Source: Rhodothermota bacterium
GTDB lineage: Bacteria; Hydrogenedentota; Hydrogenedentia; Hydrogenedentales; GCA-2746185
DNA length: 5,008 nt
Reading direction: 5' to 3'
Assembly (NCBI GenBank): GCA_009885415.1
Contig: VFKU01000804.1
Location: forward strand, 1-5,008
Position 1 is the first letter of the stretch, and every line of letters starts with the position of its first letter. The translations under genes were made by a program, and so were the position numbers. This document shows positions 1 through 5,008 of the stretch, piece by piece. The notes below the pieces were generated by a model. That model saw only the letters and a list, made by a program, of their open reading frames with translations. It searched no databases and was not told the DNA's origin.

Positions 1-274
1 CGCCCACGGCGGCGATGGCGAACATCCCAAAAATGGGGTTGTAGTCCTTTCGGATGCTGGAGTAGGCGAAGAGGATCAGCAGGCCGAGTACGGAGAGGAC
101 GGCGGTGAAGATTCCGATCCGTTTCATCAACCAATAGATTCGTTTCTGATCTTCGCGGCGGGATTGTTCGCCGATCATGAGCGCGGCGGCGATTGCTTGT
201 CGCTCACGGAGATCCTCCGCCGCCGATCGCCGGGGCGCTGCCGAGTTTGCCGCGCCCTTTCGCTCCTCCGCCAT
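1..274 (-). CDS. Unrecognised membrane protein, N-terminal part (runs off left edge)
   Basis: I do not recognise this family. Ninety-one codons are visible and the 3' end lies beyond position 1. The N-terminal 50 residues are charged and Ala/Arg/Glu-rich (MAEERKGAAN..., then a helix-prone stretch with RERQ and RREDQKR), with no signal peptide. A hydrophobic segment follows at about residues 53-71 (IGIFTAVLSVLGLLILFA), then a short loop, SSIRKDYNP, and what looks like the start of a second hydrophobic stretch from about residue 81. I infer a cytoplasmic N-terminus and an inner-membrane location. The ATG at 272-274 was chosen because GAGGA sits 8 nt upstream (283-287). Internal ATGs at residues 33 and 50 lack such a site. 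The gene starts 11 nt after the ComEA-like stop codon and is probably co-transcribed with it, so a shared role is possible but unproven. That it is a real gene is fairly certain; its function is unknown. Confidence 0.7.
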   Translation of the reverse strand, partial: MAEERKGAANSAAPRRSAAEDLRERQAIAAALMIGEQSRREDQKRIYWLMKRIGIFTAVLSVLGLLILFAYSSIRKDYNPIFGMFAIAAVG

Positions 275-282
275 CGCCTGCG

Positions 283-287
283 TCCTC
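283..287 (-). promoter_or_regulatory. Ribosome binding site overlapping upstream stop codon
   Basis: On the minus strand GAGGA lies 8 nt before the ATG at 274-272. The TGA stop of the ComEA-like gene (288-286) overlaps the first two bases of this site. A ribosome terminating on comEA would sit on the start region of the next gene, which suggests translational coupling. The coupling is inferred; the overlap is seen directly. Confidence 0.65.
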
Positions 288-984
288 ACCGTATGGTGAC
301 AATATCTCGGACCGCTTCGAATTTCTGCGGGCCGATGCCGGGAACGTCCATCAATTCGGAGACCGCGCCGAAGGGGTGTGTCGCCCGGAACTCGATAATC
401 TGCTGGGCCAATTTTGGGCCAATGCCGGGGAGGGATTCCAGTTCGGACTGCGTGGCCAGGTTTAAGTTGATGTGTCCCGATCCCGGGGCCTTGGTCGGCA
501 AGGCGCCGGTGGCCGTGCCTTGTCCCGCGATCGTGTAGGCCGGCGGATTCACGATGGCCGGGGCCGGCTCGGCCGGGGGATCTGCTGCATCGTCGATGCG
601 CCGCGGCACGGTCAGCGTCGTGCCGTCGAGCAGGCGCGCGGCGAGATTGATTTCGGAGACATCCGCGCGCGCGAGGCCACCGGCGGCCTTGATCAGGTCG
701 GTGACGCGGCTGCCTTCGTCCAGCCGATAGACGCCCGGGACAACGACCGCGCCCTGCACGGACACGAGCACTTCGCTGATCGGCGGAGCGGCCGGAGCGG
801 AAGCGGACGCCGCAGGCACCGTCGATTCGGGCACCGACGGCGCCGGTTTTGTTTCCACGACCAGCGGCGCCGGCTTCGAGTCTGCGCGGCGCGTCCAGAG
901 CAAAGCGATTGCACCCACGACGATGGCCAGACCGATGAAACCGATGACGATCTGCTCGCGTCGGGTCATTAGCCGACTCAACAT
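286..984 (-). CDS. comEA: ComEA-like membrane-anchored helix-hairpin-helix DNA-binding protein
   Basis: ComEA proteins are membrane-anchored DNA receptors that bind incoming double-stranded DNA outside the cytoplasmic membrane during natural transformation. This 232-residue protein has the full family layout. It has a short basic N-terminus and one membrane segment at about residues 11-30. A Pro/Ala-rich linker follows at 37-69, then an SLBB-type domain at about 70-128 (VQGAVVVPGVYRL ... AAGGL ... DGTTLTVP). A second Pro/Ala linker spans about 129-169. The tandem helix-hairpin-helix region is at about 172-230, opening with INLNLATQSELESLPGIGP and repeating as DVPGIGP. The ATG at 982-984 was chosen because GAGGA lies 8 nt upstream. 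A reading from 1080 would place the -10 element inside the gene, and the ATG at 969 has a poorer upstream site. No comEC or comF is in the window, so a role in DNA uptake is inferred from the family. A general DNA-binding or DNA-tethering role is also possible. Confidence 0.88.
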   Translation of the reverse strand: MLSRLMTRREQIVIGFIGLAIVVGAIALLWTRRADSKPAPLVVETKPAPSVPESTVPAASASAPAAPPISEVLVSVQGAVVVPGVYRLDEGSRVTDLIKAAGGLARADVSEINLAARLLDGTTLTVPRRIDDAADPPAEPAPAIVNPPAYTIAGQGTATGALPTKAPGSGHINLNLATQSELESLPGIGPKLAQQIIEFRATHPFGAVSELMDVPGIGPQKFEAVRDIVTIR

Positions 985-992
985 GCGCGAAA

Positions 993-997
993 TCCTC
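993..997 (-). promoter_or_regulatory. Ribosome binding site deciding the comEA start
   Basis: On the minus strand GAGGA, within AGAGAGGA (1000-993), is 8 nt before the ATG at 984-982. This is the same core and spacing as the site before the next gene of the operon. It favours 984 over both the upstream in-frame reading and the ATG at 969. Confidence 0.65.
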
Positions 998-1025
998 TCT
1001 CCGCGTCGGGCCCCGGAGGCCCGGC

Positions 1026-1049
1026 TTGGCGCGACAGTATACACGCCAA
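1026..1049. promoter_or_regulatory. Inverted repeat TTGGCG-N12-CGCCAA, possible operator
   Basis: The plus strand reads TTGGCG at 1026-1031 and its exact reverse complement CGCCAA at 1044-1049, with 12 nt between. The repeat encloses the leftward -10 element TATACT (1041-1036). A symmetric site over a -10 box is a common repressor arrangement. With six-base arms in GC-rich DNA, chance is a real alternative. No regulator gene is in the window. Confidence 0.25.
1036..1041 (-). promoter_or_regulatory. Candidate -10 element for the comEA operon
   Basis: The minus strand carries TATACT at 1041-1036, five of six matches to the sigma-70 -10 consensus, about 50 nt upstream of the comEA start. At the 16-18 nt spacing I see no convincing -35 hexamer (TCCCGG at 17), so the promoter is either weak, activator-dependent or used by another sigma factor. 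Confidence 0.45.
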
Positions 1050-1071
1050 ATTGACGCACCGGGATCACGCC

Positions 1072-1100
1072 TTGCAGCACGCCGGGCGGGCGCTTATTCT
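1072..1100 (+). promoter_or_regulatory. Sigma-70-type promoter for the rightward membrane protein gene
   Basis: TTGCAG (1072-1077) and TATTCT (1095-1100) are separated by 17 nt, the optimal spacing. Each hexamer matches the vegetative consensus at four positions. Transcription would begin near 1106-1108, giving a leader of about 27-29 nt before the GTG start at 1135. This supports GTG 1135 over the in-frame TTG at 1051, which would lie upstream of the promoter. Confidence 0.55.
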
Positions 1101-1122
1101 AGGCCGACGTGGGCGGGGAAAC

Positions 1123-1130
1123 GGGGGAAG
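1123..1130 (+). promoter_or_regulatory. Ribosome binding site deciding the GTG 1135 start
   Basis: GGGGGAAG precedes GTG 1135, with 6 nt between the GGGGGA core (1123-1128) and the start codon. The core is purine-rich but not a perfect anti-SD match. Together with the promoter just upstream it makes 1135 the best start. Confidence 0.5.
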
Positions 1131-1134
1131 CGTC

Positions 1135-3048
1135 GTGTCGGTCAATACCTCCATCGAGAAGCCGGCGCCGATCCGGGGTCTGCGCGCCGGGCTGGCGGGC
1201 TGGCTCGTCTTCGCGATCGCGCTGGTCGCGCTGCGCGGCGTGCGATGGGACGAAAACTACGAGTTTACCCAGGTCCTCACCGGCGCGGTGAAGTACCCGG
1301 TATGGCACCCGCTGGTTTTCTGGGTCCATCACCTATATACAGGCCAGCTCTACCTGACCGCGTTCCTCATGGAGGCCTTCCCGGGGGCCTTTGCGGCGAA
1401 CGCGGTGCGCAACGTGTTTTTCGTGTGGGCCACGGTGTTGCCGCCGTATCTCCTGGGTGCGGCGCTCGGCCGCAACGCGCTGGCCGGGCACGTCGCGGCG
1501 GTGCTGATGCTCGCCGGTATCACGATCGATTTCAACGCCTCCTATCCGCAATTCGTCTTGCCAGGGATGTTTTCCAATGGGCACGTCGGCACCGGGTTTG
1601 CCTTGGTCGCGATCGCCGCGTTTGCGCTGCGGCGCCCGGCCCTGGCGTTTTTTCTCATCGGACTCATGCCCGCGGTGCACATCGGCCAGACGCCGCAACT
1701 GATCCTGTTCATCGGGTTTCTGCTGCTCGCGCGGTGGCTGCGTCCACAACGCAAGGGCGCATGGCGCCGTGCGGACTTCGCTCTGCTCGGGGGGCTCGCG
1801 GCGAGTACGGCCATCCTCGCGGCGGGATACTTTGCGTGGCGCGATACCGCGCTCATTACTCCGCCCGCCACGCCGGCCCGCGATGTCCACGCGATCTGGG
1901 CGGGCTGGGTGAGTTATTACGACATGCACCGGCGTCCGCCCGGCATCTTGCCGATTCTCTTCACCGTGGTGTTTATCCTGTTCGCGTACCTGACGCTTCT
2001 CGGACTCGGGTTTGCGAAGGACCCCGCGAAGTTTGCCTGGCCGATTACGATTCTCTATGTCGGCGGTGCGCTCCTCATCGCCCTGAGCGTGATGCTCGTA
2101 CAGATCCTGCTCGGCCCGCAGGTGCCGGAGTTTTTTCTTACGTGGGTCCCCTATCGCCTCTGGAACCACCTGCCGCCGATCCTGGTCGCGGGTCTCGCCG
2201 CGGTGTTGGTTCCGCGTTTCGACCGCGAGCCGTGGCAGGCGCCCGCGGCCTCAACCGTGTGCGTGGCGGTGGCGTTGGCCTTCCTCGCTATCGGGCCGAC
2301 GCTGCGCGCCCTCGCGCCCATCGAACTCGCCTCGCGCTACCTCTCGTCAACGACACCGGCCCTCTTTTATTTGTTTGGCGCGGTCTTCACTCTGCTGATT
2401 CCTCACGTGGCCGGGGGGCGCAGGCCCGTCCGCAATGCCGCCGCCGTCATCGCGATCACGGTGCTCCTCGTGACCGCGTTCTACCATCAATTCGGCGCGG
2501 TCTGCGCCGCGGCCGGCGCGATGACCGCGCTGTTCGCGCGGCGGATGGTCCCGGCGCCGGGCTGGCTGCGGTATCGTTCGGAAATTATCGGGTCCCTGCT
2601 GTTTATCATCGTCGCCCAGATCGCGATTCACGAATTCGTCCACCGCGAGCACCTCGCTCGAGGAAAGTTTGAGGGTGTTGCCGCTGCCTACCTTCAAGAA
2701 CAGGGAGAGTCGAAGGCCCTCTTGGCGTCGCCGATGGGCCAGGTGCTCCTGCAGGCGCAGACCGGCCACGCGGTCCTCGCGGACCTGGCGACGCCCTTCC
2801 TTATCGGTTACCGGACGAGCATGGGCCCACAGATTAATACGATGTACACGGACCTCTATGGCGTCGACTTCCGTTTCCCCTCGCCCGGGAGACACTGGAA
2901 GCAGGTGTGGGCCGAGCGCAGCCCGGAGGAGTGGCGCCGGCTCGGCGCGACCTACGGGTTTCGCTTTGTCGTTGCACCGGAAGGCGTGATCCTCTCGCTC
3001 GATGAAGCGGTCGCGGTGAACGGCCGACGCCTCTACCGGATCAGGTAA
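1135..3048 (+). CDS. Large polytopic membrane protein, GT-C glycosyltransferase-like, uncharacterised
   Basis: This is a 637-residue integral membrane protein with roughly 13-15 hydrophobic segments between about residues 18 and 500, then a soluble C-terminal portion of about 135 residues. The architecture resembles the GT-C superfamily, whose members move sugars from lipid-linked donors on the outer face of the membrane. An acidic cluster, DENYE, at residues 39-43 follows the first membrane segment, where GT-C enzymes usually keep catalytic acids. A WHPL motif is at 57-60, and GLMPAVHIGQ at 176-185 recalls an intramembrane His-containing motif seen in bacterial proteins of this type. The C-terminal part, with TGHAVLAD (543-550), YGFRFVVAP (607-615) and a final RRLYRIR, resembles the terminal extracytoplasmic domain of such proteins. 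GTG 1135 was chosen from the promoter and ribosome-binding site upstream; an in-frame TTG at 1051 would add 28 unlikely residues. The gene looks monocistronic and converges on the oxidase operon. Substrate and activity are unknown, and the superfamily assignment is inferred from architecture. Confidence 0.8.
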   Translation: MSVNTSIEKPAPIRGLRAGLAGWLVFAIALVALRGVRWDENYEFTQVLTGAVKYPVWHPLVFWVHHLYTGQLYLTAFLMEAFPGAFAANAVRNVFFVWATVLPPYLLGAALGRNALAGHVAAVLMLAGITIDFNASYPQFVLPGMFSNGHVGTGFALVAIAAFALRRPALAFFLIGLMPAVHIGQTPQLILFIGFLLLARWLRPQRKGAWRRADFALLGGLAASTAILAAGYFAWRDTALITPPATPARDVHAIWAGWVSYYDMHRRPPGILPILFTVVFILFAYLTLLGLGFAKDPAKFAWPITILYVGGALLIALSVMLVQILLGPQVPEFFLTWVPYRLWNHLPPILVAGLAAVLVPRFDREPWQAPAASTVCVAVALAFLAIGPTLRALAPIELASRYLSSTTPALFYLFGAVFTLLIPHVAGGRRPVRNAAAVIAITVLLVTAFYHQFGAVCAAAGAMTALFARRMVPAPGWLRYRSEIIGSLLFIIVAQIAIHEFVHREHLARGKFEGVAAAYLQEQGESKALLASPMGQVLLQAQTGHAVLADLATPFLIGYRTSMGPQINTMYTDLYGVDFRFPSPGRHWKQVWAERSPEEWRRLGATYGFRFVVAPEGVILSLDEAVAVNGRRLYRIR

Positions 3049-3060
3049 GCCGCACACGCC

Positions 3061-3096
3061 AAAAGAAGCGGGCGCGCGGTGTTATCCGCGCGCCCG
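3061..3096 (-). terminator. Rho-independent terminator of the ctaDEF operon
   Basis: The arms at 3069-3079 and 3086-3096 form a perfect, almost all-G/C 11-bp stem with a six-base loop (3080-3085). On the minus strand the stem is followed directly by CTTCTTTT (3068-3061). It begins 24 nt beyond the ctaF stop. In the rightward direction the downstream sequence is poorer in T (GCGATGTTT), so it may still slow transcription from the convergent gene but is a weaker terminator that way. Confidence 0.8.
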
Positions 3097-3120
3097 GCGA
3101 TGTTTGACTCGAAGGGAAAG

Positions 3121-3609
3121 TTAGTGGTGCTCGGCGACCGGCGCGCCTGCGGCCGGCTCCGCCTCGTGGCCGCCGAAGAGATGGGGCGGCGGAGTGTATG
3201 TACCGCCGTGTGCCGGGGTAAGTTCACGGCCGATGTTGGGGTGGTTCTGGCCGCCCGCCAGAGGATTGGTGCCGGGGGACTGGACGTCCAGGTAGGGTGT
3301 GCCAAACTCTTCGAGCGGATTGGCGTAATCGGTGGCCATGAACATGAAGAAGATACACAGCCAGAGGAAGCCGGCGACGGACAGGAGACGCACAAGGCTG
3401 CTGGACCAATAGGAGCCCATGAAGACGGAGACGATGCACGCGGCCTTGGCAATCGCAATGACCAGCGCGATGAGCAGGTTGATCCCGTTGGGGTTGTCGC
3501 TGAAGTGAAACGCGGGCACCTTGGCCGCCACGACTGTAAGGACCATGAGCAGCGTGAGCACGACGGCGTTAATCAGGTAGTACTTCACGGGAATGATTCG
3601 ATGTGACAT
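3121..3609 (-). CDS. ctaF: Cytochrome c oxidase subunit IV, prokaryotic type, with long C-terminal tail
   Basis: This 162-residue protein is the small accessory subunit of a bacterial haem-copper oxidase (COX4_pro type), thought to help assembly or stability of the subunit I-III core. It has three membrane segments at about residues 9-29, 43-63 and 72-92. The family signature is visible in KAACIVSVFMGSYWSS (55-70) and in the third segment ending FMATDY (90-95). Typical members stop shortly after that DY. This one continues for about 67 residues as a Pro/Gly/Asn/His-rich, probably disordered tail ending HEAEPAAGAPVAEHH, on the outer or inner face depending on topology. The start ATG (3609-3607) has GAGGA 10 nt upstream, a little distant. 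It is the last gene of ctaD-ctaE-ctaF, 38 nt after ctaE, and is followed by a strong terminator. The position as well as the motifs support the call. Confidence 0.87.
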   Translation of the reverse strand: MSHRIIPVKYYLINAVVLTLLMVLTVVAAKVPAFHFSDNPNGINLLIALVIAIAKAACIVSVFMGSYWSSSLVRLLSVAGFLWLCIFFMFMATDYANPLEEFGTPYLDVQSPGTNPLAGGQNHPNIGRELTPAHGGTYTPPPHLFGGHEAEPAAGAPVAEHH

Positions 3610-3647
3610 AAGTTCTCTATCCTCGCGTTCGCATTGTCCCGGTCACT

Positions 3648-4343
3648 TTAATGGAGCGGGCCGGGCGCGCTGACCAAGTACAGCATGGGGAACAGGAACA
3701 CCCATACAATATCTACGAAGTGCCAATAAAATCCGAACATTTCGACGGGGAGGTACTTGTTGGGTCCGTATTCGCGCTTGTAACACAGGACCCAGAAGAC
3801 CGCGCCGACGCTGATGCCGATGATCATGTGGAAGGCGTGCATACCGCTCATGATGAAATACAGGATGAAGAACAGTTGCGCGTGTGAGGGATCGGTGAAG
3901 CCGAGCGCATCCGGGTTCCAGTTCCATCCGGGCCAGAGGCCGTGACCGAATTTTTCCTTGTACTCGAAATACTTGACCACGAGGAAGACCGTACCCAGCA
4001 CGAGGGTGAGTCCGAGGTTCCACAACTGCATCGCGCGTTTGCCGGTCTGCGTGGCGTAAACGCTCGAGGCCATCGTCACGCTGCTGAGCAGCAGCACGAC
4101 CGTGTTGGTGCCGCCCATCCAGTAATTCAGGTGCGCGCTGCTCTCGTACCAGGTGACGGGAAACTTGTAACGATACACGGCATAAGCCACGAAAAGTCCA
4201 CCGAAGAACATGATTTCCTGGATCAGGAAGAGCCACATCCCGATAAACGCGGTCTCGGTCTGCTGTTCGCGCGTCTCGTACTGGCTCGAAACGATGGGCT
4301 CGGCCGGCCCCATCGTGATGGGCTGTGTGGCGGTATTAGACAT
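3648..4343 (-). CDS. ctaE: Cytochrome c oxidase subunit III, five-helix form
   Basis: This subunit packs against the catalytic subunit I of the terminal oxidase in the cytoplasmic membrane. It carries no redox centre and is thought to stabilise proton uptake and turnover. The 231 residues form five membrane segments (about 32-57, 75-95, 106-125, 157-185, 203-224), matching the short bacterial form rather than the seven-helix mitochondrial form. Family marks include WLFLIQEIMFFGGLF (37-51) with conserved Glu43, KYFEYKEK (124-131), the HAFHMIIG region (169-176) and GFYWHFVDIVWVFLF (204-218). The first 30 residues are polar and cytoplasmic. The ATG at 4343-4341 overlaps the end of ctaD by 8 nt (4336-4343) and is preceded by a strong AAGGAG site at 7 nt. 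The pair is therefore likely translationally coupled, suiting equal amounts of subunits I and III. Confidence 0.96.
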   Translation of the reverse strand: MSNTATQPITMGPAEPIVSSQYETREQQTETAFIGMWLFLIQEIMFFGGLFVAYAVYRYKFPVTWYESSAHLNYWMGGTNTVVLLLSSVTMASSVYATQTGKRAMQLWNLGLTLVLGTVFLVVKYFEYKEKFGHGLWPGWNWNPDALGFTDPSHAQLFFILYFIMSGMHAFHMIIGISVGAVFWVLCYKREYGPNKYLPVEMFGFYWHFVDIVWVFLFPMLYLVSAPGPLH

Positions 4344-5008
4344 CCATGTGCTCCTTGCCGGTGTAGGCGTAAACCTCTTCGGTCACCGTGGGTACGTGGT
4401 GGAAATTGTGCGCGTGGGGCGGCGTCTCGCAGACCTCCCACTCGAGGCCCTTGGCGCCCCAGGGGTTCGGGCCGGCGATCGCGCCGTACTTGAGCGACCA
4501 CAGCAGATAGCCGATGGTAAGCACGAAGGCGCCGCCAAGCAGGAACGCGCCGCCGGAGGACATCACGTTCCACGCCTGCCACTCGTCCGGGTAAGCGTGA
4601 TAGCGGCGCGGCATGCCGAGCCAGCCAACGACAAATTGCGGCAGGAAGGTCAGGTTGAAACCGGCGAAGACGAGCATCGCAGAAATCTTCGCCAGGAACT
4701 CTGGATACATCCGGCCAAACATCTTAGGCCACCAGAAGTGCACGCCGCAGAAGAAGGCCATCACCATGCCCCCCACCATGGTGAAGTGGAAGTGGGCGAC
4801 GATAAAGTAGGTGTCGTGGAGGGGGACATCGGTGCCCATTGCGGCGAGGAAGAGGCCTGTGAGTCCGCCGACGAGGAAGAGCCCGATGAACCCAAAGGCG
4901 TACAGCATGGGCGCGTGAAAGGTCACGTTGCCGCCGTAGAGCGTGGCCGTCCAGTTGAAGAGCTTGACGGCGGTGGGCACGCCGATGAGCACGGTGAGCA
5001 CGGAGAAG
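4336..5008 (-). CDS. ctaD: Cytochrome c oxidase subunit I, C-terminal part (5' end beyond right edge)
   Basis: Subunit I is the catalytic core of the haem-copper oxidase, which reduces O2 to water at the haem a3-CuB site and pumps protons. About 224 C-terminal residues are visible, starting FSVLTVLIGVPTAVKLFNW. The following align with well-known sites. The lysine in PTAVKLF (codon at 4965-4963) matches the K-channel Lys319 of the bovine enzyme, and the Thr two residues after the Pro-Thr position of that motif is kept as PT. LHDTYFIVAHFHF contains the His-Asp of the Mg/Mn site and two histidines matching the haem a3 and haem a ligands (the first at 4794-4792). GMPRRY carries the arginine pair that binds haem propionates. 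The helix VI glutamate and CuB ligands are outside the window, so the A1/A2 subtype cannot be decided. The protein ends soon after its last membrane helix, with no fused subunit III. The stop overlaps ctaE. The operon promoter and ctaC, if linked, must lie to the right of the window. Confidence 0.97.
   Translation of the reverse strand, partial: FSVLTVLIGVPTAVKLFNWTATLYGGNVTFHAPMLYAFGFIGLFLVGGLTGLFLAAMGTDVPLHDTYFIVAHFHFTMVGGMVMAFFCGVHFWWPKMFGRMYPEFLAKISAMLVFAGFNLTFLPQFVVGWLGMPRRYHAYPDEWQAWNVMSSGGAFLLGGAFVLTIGYLLWSLKYGAIAGPNPWGAKGLEWEVCETPPHAHNFHHVPTVTEEVYAYTGKEHMDV
4351..4356 (-). promoter_or_regulatory. Strong ribosome binding site for ctaE inside ctaD
   Basis: On the minus strand AAGGAG lies 7 nt before the ctaE ATG and within the last codons of ctaD. 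It is the best Shine-Dalgarno match in the window and fixes the ctaE start. Confidence 0.8.

Noticed and set aside
472..972. A 166-codon plus-strand frame opposite comEA
   Set aside because: Arg/Asp/His-rich low-complexity translation, whereas the minus strand has a complete ComEA domain order.
985..1080. N-terminal extension of ComEA to an in-frame start at 1080
   Set aside because: The added residues resemble no signal or domain, include the -10 element and inverted repeat, and the ATG at 984 has a well-spaced GAGGA site.
1051..1134. TTG 1051 as the start of the GT-C-like protein
   Set aside because: It would lie upstream of the promoter at 1072-1100 and add 28 polar residues unlike the rest of the protein. 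The TTGACG there is also not a usable -35 for TATTCT, being 38 nt away.
1333..2169. A 278-codon antisense frame within the GT-C-like gene
   Set aside because: Extremely rich in Arg, Gln, Glu and His, with no domain pattern. It is the complement-strand shadow of hydrophobic codons.
1026..2672. A 548-codon open frame on the plus strand overlapping the GT-C-like gene
   Set aside because: It is Arg/Gly/Ala/Pro-rich with no membrane segments or recognisable motifs, lies in a shifted frame of a clearly coding membrane protein, and begins upstream of the predicted promoter. Long shadow frames are expected in GC-rich genes.
2347..3057. A 236-codon antisense frame covering the 3' part of the GT-C-like gene
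   Set aside because: Charged, motif-free composition typical of an antisense shadow, with no supporting promoter or ribosome binding site seen.
3070..3095. The inverted repeat as a CRISPR repeat, attachment site or mobile-element end
   Set aside because: It occurs once, sits between convergent genes and is followed by a T-rich run, all of which fit a terminator.
3942..4493. A 183-codon plus-strand frame opposite ctaE and ctaD
   Set aside because: It spans the antisense of two well-conserved oxidase genes and shows no motifs.

Overview
The window is GC-rich, gene-dense bacterial DNA with strong G/C preference at third codon positions. It holds five protein-coding genes, two of them cut by the window edges. 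It has no RNA genes, mobile elements, CRISPR arrays or long repeats that I can see. The mix of a ComEA-like protein, a large GT-C-like membrane protein and a ctaD-ctaE-ctaF oxidase cluster suggests an aerobic, free-living, Gram-negative-type bacterium. A planctomycete or a relative is a guess from general flavour only, and no diagnostic marker is present.

Layout. From the left edge to position 984, two genes are read on the minus strand. A ComEA-like protein (one membrane anchor, SLBB domain, paired helix-hairpin-helix DNA-binding motifs) is followed 11 nt downstream by an unrecognised membrane protein that runs off the left edge. The ComEA stop codon lies next to and overlaps the ribosome binding site of the second gene, so the two look like one transcript. 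Positions 985-1134 are a divergent promoter region. A TATACT -10 element points left toward comEA, and a good TTGCAG-17-TATTCT promoter points right. From 1135 to 3048 on the plus strand, a single gene encodes a roughly 637-residue polytopic membrane protein resembling GT-C-type glycosyltransferases.

At 3049-3120 the rightward gene converges on the leftward oxidase operon. The gap contains a perfect 11-bp-stem hairpin followed, in the leftward direction, by a T-rich run, and is best read as the oxidase operon terminator. From 3121 to the right edge, the minus strand carries cytochrome c oxidase subunit I (C-terminal part), subunit III and a prokaryotic subunit IV, in the order ctaD-ctaE-ctaF. 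ctaD and ctaE overlap by 8 nt; ctaE and ctaF are 38 nt apart. The three products assemble into a haem-copper terminal oxidase in the cytoplasmic membrane, which reduces O2 and pumps protons. The conserved K-channel lysine, haem-ligand histidines and propionate-binding arginine pair are visible in ctaD.

I find no convincing previously undescribed system. The points most worth a second look are the long C-terminal tail of subunit IV, the unclassified GT-C-like protein, the unknown partner of ComEA, and the operator-like inverted repeat around the comEA -10 element.
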